Origin: a bacterium
Lineage (GTDB): Bacteria; Tectomicrobia; Entotheonellia; Entotheonellales; Entotheonellaceae
Direction of reading: 5' to 3'
Assembly: GCA_027294925.1 (NCBI GenBank)
Contig: JAPULM010000085.1
Location: 1 to 8,333, forward strand
Length of the DNA: 8,333 bases
The notes beneath the pieces are model-generated. The model had not been told where the DNA came from and made no database searches. It saw nothing but the letters and a program-made list of their open reading frames with translations. Shown in pieces: positions 1 through 6,770 of the stretch. The position numbers and the translations under genes are program-made. Numbering within the stretch: position 1 is the first letter of the stretch; every line of letters starts with the position of its first letter.

Positions 1-1841
1 GTGAGGCATCGGCTTATGGGTTGGAGCATCTATGGTGGATCATTGATTTTAATCGGCAGAGCCTTGACCGTATAGTTCCGGATCACCTGGCAGGTCAGAT
101 CCGGCGTCAATTTGAAGCCAAAGATTGGCAGGTGTTGGAACTCCGCTATGGGATGCAACAAGAAACTTTTTTTCGACGCCCCAACGGGCATCTCCTGAAG
201 GAATGGCTTGATACCTGCCCGAACAGCCTGTACCAGAGTCTGATGTCGTGTCAGGGGGCTGAAATCCGCCACGTTTTGAGCCAGTGGGGAGACGACCGCG
301 GGGTTGACATGAGGGGGTTGCTGGCGGAGCTTGACGAGCCGCATTTGAAACGCCTGCTGTTCAACGTTGGTGGGCACGACATGCAACAGATTTTGCGCAC
401 CTTAAGCCGTGCCGCGCAGATGCGAGGACCCTTAATGATATTGGCCTACACCACCAAAGGCTGGGGCTTGCCAATGGCCGGACATTTGGAAAATCATGCC
501 GCCTTGCTAACCGATGCGCAGCTGGCAGACCTGCAAGCAGAGCATGACATTGCCGTCGGGGCCGAATGGGACGACTTCGCAGATGGGGTGGAAGCGGAGT
601 GGATGAAGCGGCGCTCGGAAGAGCGCGGTTTTTCGCCCCGCAATGATAAGCAGCAAGCGTATGCTTCGCCCATCTCAGCGACTGGCTTGTGCATTGCGCT
701 GCCGGATCATTTGGCGCTGCGTTATCCCTCCGTTACCTCGACCCAGGCGGCATTTGGGCAAATGTTGACTGCCTTGAGTGATCTGCCGCAGCTTGGCGAT
801 CGGATGGTGACCCTATCGCCTGACGTTGCGGTATCGACCAGCCTCGGCGCCTGGATCAATCGGCGTGGGGTTTATGCGCCCAGCGAACGCCCAAATGATT
901 GGCAGGCACATGCGGTTGAGACCTTGTTACAGTGGAATGAGAGCCCCAAGGGGCAGCATATTGAACTGGGTATAGCTGAGCACAATTTTTATCTGGCTCT
1001 GGCGATGTTCGGCTTAGCGCCGGAGATGCAAGACCAGATGCTGTGGCCGATCGGAACCATTTACGATCCGTTTGTTGGGCGTGGATTGGATGCTTTGAAA
1101 TACGGCGCCTATGCACACAGCAAATTCATTTTTGCGGGGACGCCTTCCGGCTTAACGCTGTGCCGCGAGGCAGGTGCCCATCAGTCATTTTTGACGCCGC
1201 TGTTGGGCATTGGGATGCCAAACCTGGTCGCATACGAGCCGGCCTATGCGGCTGAACTCGAGGTTATGCTGTGTTGGGCGCTGCAGCAACTGGTGGATCG
1301 TGAGCATGGCGAAAGCGTTTATTTTCGCCTCAGTACCAAAACCCTTAGACAAGAGGCAGAGGTAAGGTCACCAACCTGGCGGCAACAAGTGCTGGCAGGT
1401 GGGTATTGGTTGCGTGATTATCGTCAGCGGCCTGATTATCATGCCAAGCCGCAGGTGCATATCATGGCCAGTGGGGTGCTGCTGGCCGAAGCACTGGCAG
1501 CCAGTGAGATGGCGTTGGAAGATGATATTTACGCCAATGTGATTAACATTACCAGCCCGGATCGGCTATTTCGCGACTGGATGGCGCAGTGCCGAGGGGC
1601 GACAAGCGACCTCTATCTCGATACGTTGCTGCCGGCTGGCGATCGTCAGACGCCGGCCGTGTCGTTGCTGGATGGGCACCCTCTCGCCTTGGCATGGTTG
1701 GGTAATGTGCTGCATGCGCCGATGCGCTCGCTTGGCGTAACGGACTTTGGCGAATCGGCAGCGTTAGCGGATTTGTATCACAAACACCAAATTGATGCGG
1801 ACGCGGTGCTCGGTGCGATGACATCCCTTTTGTTTGGATAA
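1..1841 (+). CDS. AceE-type homodimeric 2-oxo acid (pyruvate) dehydrogenase E1, N-terminus off window
   Basis: Thiamine-diphosphate-dependent E1, which in the AceE family decarboxylates pyruvate (or a related 2-oxo acid) and passes the acyl group to lipoyl-E2 in the cytoplasm. The frame is open from base 3 and about 612 residues are visible. The N-terminal part with the GDG half of the ThDP/Mg motif is missing. The second half, IIDFNRQSLD, starts near residue 13; its N and Q match the Mg ligands of E. coli AceE. Next come a GGHD segment (about 123), an ENHAALL loop resembling the AceE histidine loop (about 164), HIELGIAEHNFYLAL (about 319) with the conserved catalytic Glu, and REAGAHQS (about 388) in the place of the E. 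coli GLQHEDGHS segment. The C-terminal transketolase-type domain ends in GVTDFGES. The substitutions point to a shorter AceE-like subfamily, sometimes annotated as transketolase, so the substrate (pyruvate or 2-oxobutyrate) is open. No E2 or E3 gene is in view. The in-frame TTG at 21 is not a credible start because homology continues upstream. Confidence 0.9.
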   Translation, partial: EASAYGLEHLWWIIDFNRQSLDRIVPDHLAGQIRRQFEAKDWQVLELRYGMQQETFFRRPNGHLLKEWLDTCPNSLYQSLMSCQGAEIRHVLSQWGDDRGVDMRGLLAELDEPHLKRLLFNVGGHDMQQILRTLSRAAQMRGPLMILAYTTKGWGLPMAGHLENHAALLTDAQLADLQAEHDIAVGAEWDDFADGVEAEWMKRRSEERGFSPRNDKQQAYASPISATGLCIALPDHLALRYPSVTSTQAAFGQMLTALSDLPQLGDRMVTLSPDVAVSTSLGAWINRRGVYAPSERPNDWQAHAVETLLQWNESPKGQHIELGIAEHNFYLALAMFGLAPEMQDQMLWPIGTIYDPFVGRGLDALKYGAYAHSKFIFAGTPSGLTLCREAGAHQSFLTPLLGIGMPNLVAYEPAYAAELEVMLCWALQQLVDREHGESVYFRLSTKTLRQEAEVRSPTWRQQVLAGGYWLRDYRQRPDYHAKPQVHIMASGVLLAEALAASEMALEDDIYANVINITSPDRLFRDWMAQCRGATSDLYLDTLLPAGDRQTPAVSLLDGHPLALAWLGNVLHAPMRSLGVTDFGESAALADLYHKHQIDADAVLGAMTSLLFG

Positions 1842-1858
1842 GAGGTAAGATCATCGTA

Positions 1859-2080
1859 ATGGAAGATAAAACATCTGTCGTCACACCCATGGCGGTGGCC
1901 CGTTACTACATGCGTCGTATGGCCATGCAGGTCGATAACGAGCACTTCCAGGAATTGTGCCGGACCGTTGCCTATGCGATTTATCCGGCCGAGGTGGCCT
2001 ATCAAATTGCCGTGCAATTCGGCGTCACCGATTTGCCAACCCCTGAGGAGGTGTTCCGGGTGGGCGCGTTACCTGGCTGA
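1859..2080 (+). CDS. Small hypothetical protein (73 aa) behind the E1 gene
   Basis: I do not recognise this protein. It begins 17 bp after the E1 stop codon on the same strand, so it is probably co-transcribed with E1. A GAGGTAAG stretch (1842-1849) can act as ribosome binding site, though its spacing is on the long side. The product looks soluble and helical: TPMAVARYYMRRMAMQ, then an acidic linker, then ELCRTVAYAIYPAEVAYQIAVQFGV, then a proline-containing tail (LPTPEEVF). There is no signal peptide or membrane segment and one cysteine (C34). It does not look like a peripheral-subunit-binding or lipoyl domain. An accessory role for the E1 complex is suggested only by position. A short GC-rich hairpin follows four bases after the stop. 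Confidence 0.6.
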   Translation: MEDKTSVVTPMAVARYYMRRMAMQVDNEHFQELCRTVAYAIYPAEVAYQIAVQFGVTDLPTPEEVFRVGALPG

Positions 2081-2083
2081 GAT

Positions 2084-2099
2084 GGCGCTTGCGCCTTTA
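2084..2099 (+). terminator. Weak candidate terminator after the E1 operon
   Basis: GGCG-CTTG-CGCC (2084-2095) can fold into a short stem with a tetraloop and is followed by TTTAT. It lies right after the stop of the 73-aa gene and in front of the convergent 95-aa gene, which is where a terminator is expected. The stem is short and the U-tract poor, so this is only a candidate. Confidence 0.3.
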
Positions 2100-2140
2100 T
2101 ATGGATAAGCAAGATTTGGCGGACTGCAGCGAGGCTCTCA

Positions 2141-2158
2141 TGCAGTTAAAACTGTGCT
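2141..2158. promoter_or_regulatory. Degenerate copy of the TGCACA-N6-TGTGCA dyad
   Basis: TGCAGTTAAAACTGTGCT differs from the site at 2562-2579 at only three of 18 positions and has the same TAAAAC spacer. It also contains the inverted repeat CAGTT-AA-AACTG. It overlaps the stop codon of the 95-aa gene. It may be a low-affinity binding site of the same regulator, or part of a hairpin at the end of the converging transcripts. Confidence 0.3.
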
Positions 2159-2444
2159 ACAAAAGGGATCGAGAGAGGATCGCAACGGGTAAAATGGTGC
2201 GATGCTTCTGCAACACTTCTTCAGGCGAGCCACCATCGCTAATGACGCTGTCTCCCGGACCGAGGGTCGTTTCGGCCATATGCGATCCACGTCCATTGCA
2301 CCATGGGCGCCGATACACGTGAACCAGATAGCATTTGCCATTCCATACGAAATGGTCGCTGAACAAGAGTTTCTCCTCCATAGGCTGTACAATCTCCTCC
2401 AATCGTTTTATACAGTAAGTCGTTCTTAGCAATTGATATGCCAT
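2157..2444 (-). CDS. Small hypothetical protein (95 aa)
   Basis: I do not recognise the family. The start ATG at 2444 has an AGGA ribosome binding site four bases upstream (TTAGGAAATTATG), and the stop is TAG at 2157-2159. The protein looks soluble. An N-terminal stretch with two cysteines leads into an acidic and aromatic part (EEKLLFSDHFVWNGKCYLVH) that resembles a small beta-sheet domain. The C-terminal part (TTLGPGDSVISDGGSPEEVL, ending near ILPVAILSRS) has the Gly/Pro turns of a real folded protein. Frames on the opposite strand are also open here but lack comparable start signals. The gene is convergent with the E1 operon and lies behind the sensor kinase. A perfect regulator-type dyad lies 118 bp upstream of its ATG, so it may belong to the same regulon. 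Confidence 0.6.
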   Translation of the reverse strand: MAYQLLRTTYCIKRLEEIVQPMEEKLLFSDHFVWNGKCYLVHVYRRPWCNGRGSHMAETTLGPGDSVISDGGSPEEVLQKHRTILPVAILSRSLL

Positions 2445-2499
2445 AATTTCCTAAGCTTTAAATTGATCTTGACTTCTATCGTATGGCCTTTGCAATCAA

Positions 2500-2514
2500 G
2501 CTGATAAATGTGCC
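2500..2514 (-). promoter_or_regulatory. Sigma-54-like element with one base too many in the spacer
   Basis: On the minus strand the sequence reads GGCACATTTATCAGC. It resembles the good -24/-12 element at 6673-6659, but GG and GC are separated by 11 bases instead of the canonical 10. It lies between the dyad at 2562-2579 and the start of the 95-aa gene, where a promoter is expected. Sigma-54 promoters tolerate spacing changes poorly, so this is a weak call. Confidence 0.25.
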
Positions 2515-2561
2515 TACCCATTGACGTTAAGGCTTAACAATGATGTACGCAGACAACATGT

Positions 2562-2579
2562 TGCACATAAAACTGTGCA
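2562..2579. promoter_or_regulatory. Regulator-binding dyad upstream of the 95-aa gene
   Basis: TGCACATAAAACTGTGCA is a perfect 6-bp inverted repeat with a 6-bp spacer. It starts with the same bases as the dyad at 6853-6870. It lies in the 140-bp gap between the kinase stop (2585) and the start of the 95-aa gene (2444). This is the classic upstream position for an enhancer-type activator of the 95-aa gene. Binding by the NtrC-family regulator of this window is inferred from the shared motif. Confidence 0.6.
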
Positions 2580-2584
2580 CTGCT

Positions 2585-4588
2585 TCACGGACCTTGCGGT
2601 GCTGAAGGGAGGGGTTGTGGCGAGGTTGGCAACCTGATGGTTACCGTGGTGCCATGGCCAACCTGACTGGCGATCTGCATGCTGCCCCGATGTTCTTCGA
2701 TGATTTTATGCGTTATGGCCAATCCCAAACCGGTCCCCTTGGGTTTGGTGGTATGAAAGGGGGTAAAGACCAGATCGAGTTGTTCAGGCGGGATGCCTTG
2801 ACCGGTGTCAACGAAGATGATTTCGACATCACTGGTGAACAAATCGATCGGAGGGACGGTGTCTGCCGGTACGGAATGGTGGGTCTGTTGCAGACCGGGT
2901 GCGGCAAAATCCACTAATGCTCTAGGGGTTGGCCGACACGTGATACTTAGCTCACCACCGCTGGCCATCGCTTCAATCGCATTTAGGGTGATATTGGCAA
3001 AGCCGCGGTAAAGTTGTTCAGCATCCGCCATAAGTTCCGGCAGAGAAGTCGAAAAATCCGTTTTTAACTCAATGTGTTGCTGTTGCATACGCTCGCTATA
3101 GACTTCGGTGACGCGTTGTAAAACGGCGACGATCTTGGTCCGTTCGCTTTGTAAACGGGTGGGGCGGGCCAATTCGAGCATTTCTTCAACAATAAGATTG
3201 ATGCGATTTATTTCGCGCGGCACGATACGATCAAATCTTTCCATAAAACCGGCATCTTGATGTCTCCGGCTGACCAGTTGCACAAAGGTATGAATAGAGG
3301 CGAGCGGATTTTTAACTTCATGTGCGATACCGGCTGCCATTTGTCCCAATGAGGCGAGGCGATCAGCGCGCTGTACGCGTTGTTCAAGTAACTGTAGAGG
3401 GGAGAGATCTTCAAAGATCGCCAGGAGACCCACGATGTTGGCGGCATGATCTTGTAACATTGCCGTACGCAAGGACAAGGGGATATGGCTGCCGTCACGG
3501 CGGCAAAAATCTAAACGCGGGGTGGTGAGGGAGGTGCAGTGTTGGCGAGATGCTTCGAGCACTTGGACAAACTGAGCGTTGTTGGCAAATAGTTTTCTGA
3601 ACGAAGCTCCCTGTACTGCAGCGAATTGTAACCCCGTTATGGTTGCGGCTGTTGCATTAAAGATTTCAACGCAGCCGTCGAGATCGAGGGTGATGAGACC
3701 ACTGGTCATCGAGGTTAAAACGTTCTGGTTATAATTGGCCAGCCGGGATAATTCTTGGACTTTTTGATCGAGCTGATCGTTGGTTTGTTCAAGAGCCCGA
3801 CGGTGTTTGGTTAGTTCAACGGTCATGTGGTTGAAATTAGACGCCAGTACAGCGATTTCATCTCGGCTGCGAACCGGTATCATATAATCCAAATCCCCTC
3901 GTGCAACGGCCATCGTGCCTTCCGTCAATGCGTGCAAGGGCGCTGCAATGCGTCGGGCTAGAAAAATTGCAACCAGACTGCCGGTCAAGACACCGAGCAG
4001 ACCGAGGAGGAAGACTTGCCAACGGGTCTGATGAATCTCCTCATACATGTCATGTAAGGAGAGTCCGATGCGCACCGTCCCCCATTTTTCCTTATCGCCC
4101 TTGATGAATACGGGTACGGCAATATCATAATGGGTCGATTTGCCGTCATCCCCCAGGACGTTCTGGATAAGGGTATCTTGAACTTGTACGCTGCGTTGAC
4201 TGATGGCGTCCTTTAGCAGCATGCCTAGCTTTTCATCATGAGCGCTGTAGGCGGCAACACGGTTATCGCGATGGTGAATAATGGCGTAAAGCACATCGGA
4301 GTCAGCGCTAATCTTTTCGACATCTTGCTCTAAGACAATAAAATTATAGGTCAAAAGAGATTTGGCACTAACCGCTGCCAGATACGTGGCAATGGTCGTG
4401 CCGCGTTTCTTCATTTGCCGTATGATTGAGCTTCGTTGTCGGTGCTCGACAACCAGCGACACGGCAAGCACTAGCCCTAGAACAAGAGCAAGGAAGGCAA
4501 ACAGAAATTTTTGTTGCAAACCGTACGGCCGTATACCGACGCCTGACAACATAGAGCTACTCAGTCTTGGCCGTTTTGGGAAACGCAT
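2585..4588 (-). CDS. Membrane sensor histidine kinase with Cache-like, HAMP and PAS domains (NtrB/AtoS type)
   Basis: Inner-membrane kinase that should autophosphorylate on His and pass the phosphate to a response regulator. Domains in order: membrane helix about 27-47; extracytoplasmic region about 48-190 with a PDC/Cache-like pattern (DVLYAIIHHRDN, then IAVPVFIKG, then GTVRIGLSL); helix about 191-211; HAMP about 211-264; coiled coil about 262-285; PAS about 286-395; HisKA with GIAHEVKNPL, phospho-His 423; HATPase with N-box NITLNAIEA (532-540), G1 DTGQGIP (594-600), F-box FTPF (608-611) and G2 GTGLGLA (618-624). All catalytic motifs are intact. About 30 Pro-rich residues (553-585) enlarge the segment between N and G1 boxes. 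The ATG at 4588 has AAGG six bases upstream and overlaps the lipoprotein gene by 32 bp. Met13 (4552), four bases past the lipoprotein stop, is an alternative start. The likely partner is the NtrC-type regulator at 6966-8333. Confidence 0.93.
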   Translation of the reverse strand: MRFPKRPRLSSSMLSGVGIRPYGLQQKFLFAFLALVLGLVLAVSLVVEHRQRSSIIRQMKKRGTTIATYLAAVSAKSLLTYNFIVLEQDVEKISADSDVLYAIIHHRDNRVAAYSAHDEKLGMLLKDAISQRSVQVQDTLIQNVLGDDGKSTHYDIAVPVFIKGDKEKWGTVRIGLSLHDMYEEIHQTRWQVFLLGLLGVLTGSLVAIFLARRIAAPLHALTEGTMAVARGDLDYMIPVRSRDEIAVLASNFNHMTVELTKHRRALEQTNDQLDQKVQELSRLANYNQNVLTSMTSGLITLDLDGCVEIFNATAATITGLQFAAVQGASFRKLFANNAQFVQVLEASRQHCTSLTTPRLDFCRRDGSHIPLSLRTAMLQDHAANIVGLLAIFEDLSPLQLLEQRVQRADRLASLGQMAAGIAHEVKNPLASIHTFVQLVSRRHQDAGFMERFDRIVPREINRINLIVEEMLELARPTRLQSERTKIVAVLQRVTEVYSERMQQQHIELKTDFSTSLPELMADAEQLYRGFANITLNAIEAMASGGELSITCRPTPRALVDFAAPGLQQTHHSVPADTVPPIDLFTSDVEIIFVDTGQGIPPEQLDLVFTPFHTTKPKGTGLGLAITHKIIEEHRGSMQIASQVGHGTTVTIRLPTSPQPLPSAPQGP

Positions 4589-6239
4589 GGTGTGCCTTGT
4601 CTAGCCAAATCTTTTTCATTGGAATGAGGCGCTCGCCAAGCGCATTGACTTCAATACCCTTGACATACGGTTGGAACAGATGTTCAAACGTGTAGTGCAA
4701 GAGATTAACTGTCGGTGCATCGGCACTGATCAACGCTGCGGCCTGCCGGTACAGCTCCAAGCGCTGCAAATCATCGGTCTCACGCTGCGCGCGGCTGATG
4801 AGCTGGTCGACTCGAGGGTTGTGATAATGTGTCCGATTGGCAGAGCTTTGTGAATGAAACAAGGTGAAGATAAAATTGTCCGGATCGGGGAAATCCGCGT
4901 ACCAGGCATAACGATACATGGCTGCCTGTGGGCGGTTGCCCAATATTTCGTTCTTGAATTGTTTCCAATTGTCGGCCGTGTGTAACTCTACGGTTATGCC
5001 GATTTTCGCCAGGCTTTGTTTAATCACCTCATGTTCAGCCCGTGGTTCAGAGGAAATGACACTACTCCAAAGTTCCACCGCTGGTAGACCTTTGCCGTCC
5101 GGAAAACCTGCCTCAGTTAGAAGCTGCTTGGCGCGTTGTAGATCAAATGGGTAGGCTGGCAGGTCGGGATTGTAGCCCGGCATGCCGGGCGGTAGGATGC
5201 CCCGGGCTTTGACAAAGCGATCTTTGCGGATGGTGCGATTCATCGTCGCCCGGTCAATGGCAAAATTAATCGCCTGGCGGACTTTGATGTTATTGAGTGG
5301 CGCATGGCGCGTGTCTAGCCACAAAAAAAGCGTTGCCAGAAGCGGTTTGCGGAAATAGCGATAGCGCCCATCATCGAGTAGTCGACCGCGTTGCGCTGCG
5401 GGGATTTTGGCGTCCTCCAGCTGCTGTTGCTCAAATCGAGCCAAAGCTGCTGAGAGGTCATTTCTGGCAAAAATCGTATAGTGCAGCTGATCTAAGAAGG
5501 GACGCCCTTCCATGTATTGCGGGTTAGCTTGTAGGGTGATGCGTTTGCCGGGCTCCCAGTTGATAAAATGAAAAGGCCCGGTGCCGACCGGTCGACGCCC
5601 AAATTGATCACCTAGGCGTTCAATTTCGTCATGCGGCACGATTTTGGCCGGGGTCATACCGAGCATACTGATGAACGGTGCGTATGGCTCTTCTAAGGTG
5701 ATTTGTACAGTGTCTGTATCCAGGGCTTCGAAGCCGCTGACACGTTTTGCTTGACCTTTGCGAAAGGCAGTTGCCCCTTGCACACGTTCGAATAGCCAGC
5801 TGCGGGGGGACTGGGTGGCAGGATCGAGGATGCGTGTAAATGAATAGACCACGTCCTCCGCTGTGACGTTTCGACCATGGTGAAATAACACCCCTTGGCG
5901 CAGATAGAAGGTCCAGGTCAATCCATCCCGCGACGCTTTCCAGGATCTGGCAATACTCGGTACCACGTTTAAGTCGGCATCGAATTGTACCAAGCCGTCA
6001 AACAATTGATGCACCACCGCCGCGGCGTAGGTGCTGGTGACGAGCGCCGGGTCAAGGCTAGTGGGTTCGCTCCACAAGGGCTTACGATAGGTGCCGCCGT
6101 ATTTTTCAGTCGATAGCGTCGATAGAGCGGAAGTTCTTGTTGGCTCGGTTTGATTGCCTTCATTACAGCTCAAAACAAATACAGATAACAGAAGGCAAAG
6201 TAGGGTATTGACGGCTTGGGGCAGCGGTCGTTGGGACAT
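4557..6239 (-). CDS. Family-5 (peptide/nickel/opine type) solute-binding lipoprotein
   Basis: Extracytoplasmic ligand-binding protein of the OppA/DppA superfamily (SBP_bac_5), 560 aa from this start. The N-terminus has an Arg, a hydrophobic stretch (about 11-23) and a lipobox-like VLSC, predicting lipid attachment at Cys25 (Leu at -2 is not ideal). Family hallmarks are LFDGLVQFDADLNVVPSIA (about 79-97), LTWTFYLRQGVLFHHGRNVT (107-126) followed by AEDVVYSF, PVGTGPFHFINWEPG (217-231), VRQAINFAIDRATM, and the FPDPDNFIF segment towards the C-terminus. Length is normal for the family. ATG 6239 is chosen because GGAG lies five bases upstream and it gives a normal 24-residue signal peptide. A GTG at 6272 (571 aa) is possible but sits in a hairpin arm. 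No permease or ATPase genes accompany it. Its stop overlaps the kinase start, so it may act as a ligand receptor feeding the kinase rather than as a transporter part. Peptide, oligosaccharide or metal-chelate ligands are all possible. Confidence 0.9.
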   Translation of the reverse strand: MSQRPLPQAVNTLLCLLLSVFVLSCNEGNQTEPTRTSALSTLSTEKYGGTYRKPLWSEPTSLDPALVTSTYAAAVVHQLFDGLVQFDADLNVVPSIARSWKASRDGLTWTFYLRQGVLFHHGRNVTAEDVVYSFTRILDPATQSPRSWLFERVQGATAFRKGQAKRVSGFEALDTDTVQITLEEPYAPFISMLGMTPAKIVPHDEIERLGDQFGRRPVGTGPFHFINWEPGKRITLQANPQYMEGRPFLDQLHYTIFARNDLSAALARFEQQQLEDAKIPAAQRGRLLDDGRYRYFRKPLLATLFLWLDTRHAPLNNIKVRQAINFAIDRATMNRTIRKDRFVKARGILPPGMPGYNPDLPAYPFDLQRAKQLLTEAGFPDGKGLPAVELWSSVISSEPRAEHEVIKQSLAKIGITVELHTADNWKQFKNEILGNRPQAAMYRYAWYADFPDPDNFIFTLFHSQSSANRTHYHNPRVDQLISRAQRETDDLQRLELYRQAAALISADAPTVNLLHYTFEHLFQPYVKGIEVNALGERLIPMKKIWLDKAHHAFPKTAKTE

Positions 6240-6269
6240 GATGACTCCAGCATATATTCCGATGATGTT

Positions 6270-6305
6270 CACTGGCGCCTTTACGAGCCACCGTTTCCGC
6301 CAGTG
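6270..6305. repeat. 8-bp inverted repeat in the lipoprotein leader
   Basis: CACTGGCG (6270-6277) and CGCCAGTG (6298-6305) are perfect inverted repeats separated by 20 bp. They lie between the intrinsic terminator and the lipoprotein ATG. In the minus-strand RNA the hairpin would contain the alternative GTG start (6272) and its AAAGG ribosome binding site, leaving the GGAG before ATG 6239 free. It may be an RNA hairpin or an operator; there is no U-tract, so it is not an ordinary terminator. Confidence 0.45.
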
Positions 6306-6328
6306 TTGCGGCTAAAGGCTGTGGTAAG

Positions 6329-6367
6329 AAAAAAGGTGCAGACCCCTGTCGGATCTACACCTTTTTT
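6329..6367 (-). terminator. Intrinsic terminator after the 38-aa peptide gene
   Basis: An 11-bp stem (6335-6345 with 6351-6361) and a 5-base loop, flanked by an A-run on one side and a T-run on the other. Read as minus-strand RNA, the two imperfect positions are G-U wobbles and the hairpin ends in a run of six U. Read as plus-strand RNA they are C-A mismatches. It therefore fits minus-strand transcripts, about 22 bp after the stop of the peptide gene and before the lipoprotein gene. Confidence 0.85.
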
Positions 6368-6388
6368 TATCTATTTACAAGCAAGACT

Positions 6389-6505
6389 TTATTCGCCACC
6401 GTCACCTTCAGCGTAGGCCGTCCCTAGCATGTCAAATTGCGACACCAGGACACCTGAAGTCAGCAGGGCTACGGCTATCATTATACTTACGGTCAAGCGT
6501 TTCAT
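6389..6505 (-). CDS. 38-aa exported peptide, sigma-54 controlled
   Basis: I know no family for this product. The ATG at 6505 has a perfect AAGGAG (6513-6518) seven bases upstream, and the stop TAA is followed by an intrinsic terminator. The peptide starts MKRL, has a hydrophobic core over residues 5-21 (ending SGVLV), then SQFDMLGT and AYA (30-32), a good signal-peptidase site. Cleavage there would leave only EGDGGE, six acidic/glycine residues. It could be a secreted signal or pro-peptide, a signal-peptide-derived product, or a tiny membrane protein if uncleaved. A sigma-54 promoter with IHF and enhancer-like sites lies upstream. Downstream are an orphan peptide-type binding lipoprotein and a sensor kinase, so a role as ligand or main output of the system is a fair hypothesis but not shown. 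The coding call rests on ribosome binding site, signal peptide, promoter and terminator agreeing. Confidence 0.8.
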   Translation of the reverse strand: MKRLTVSIMIAVALLTSGVLVSQFDMLGTAYAEGDGGE

Positions 6506-6604
6506 ACGATAACTCCTTAGCGACGATTGATAACGAGTTTATAGAGCGTTACCGAATCGATACGAGCTTCCCTAAATGGTCGAGGCTCAAAAGACTCGGC
6601 TTGG

Positions 6605-6641
6605 ACAAACACGAACATTGGCCCGGGTTGTGACGTGTTGT
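6605..6641 (-). other. Possible hairpin in the 38-aa gene leader
   Basis: ACAAACACG (6605-6613) and CGTGTTGT (6634-6641) can pair with a single bulge. The pairing lies just at and after the predicted transcription start (near 6647). It could stabilise the leader or be chance; no U-tract follows. Confidence 0.25.
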
Positions 6642-6658
6642 TCTGCCGATTTATAAAG

Positions 6659-6673
6659 GCAAAAGATGTGCCA
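6659..6673 (-). promoter_or_regulatory. Sigma-54 (-24/-12) promoter of the 38-aa gene
   Basis: The minus strand reads TGGCACATCTTTTGC. GG and GC are ten bases apart, as in the consensus TGGCACG-N4-TTGC, with one mismatch (A for G). The predicted start of transcription is near 6647, giving a leader of roughly 140 bases before ATG 6505. An IHF site and enhancer-type dyads lie upstream, and a GAFTGA-containing activator is encoded next door. Confidence 0.82.
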
Positions 6674-6713
6674 GCCTTGATTTTTTACCCTGTAAGATTT
6701 TTAAGTAAAAATA

Positions 6714-6726
6714 AATCAATGAGTTG
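6714..6726 (+). promoter_or_regulatory. IHF binding site
   Basis: AATCAATGAGTTG fits the IHF consensus WATCAANNNNTTR at every defined position. A/T-rich DNA lies next to its 5' side, as in strong IHF sites. It sits between the -24/-12 element and the dyads, where IHF bends DNA to bring the bound activator to sigma-54 RNA polymerase. Confidence 0.65.
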
Positions 6727-6770
6727 TGAGAATTTTTTGGAAGGTGTAGAGGAGGTTTTGTTTTAGGTGT

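Noticed and set aside
21..1841. TTG at 21 as the start of the E1 gene
   Set aside because: The frame is open to base 3 and the first visible residues continue an AceE domain whose N-terminal part must lie outside the window.
2089..2429. Plus-strand frames opposite the 95-aa gene
   Set aside because: They lack good ribosome binding sites and protein-like composition; the minus-strand frame has both.
6329..6367. Terminator for plus-strand transcripts
   Set aside because: In that orientation the stem has two C-A mismatches and there is no plus-strand gene to end here.
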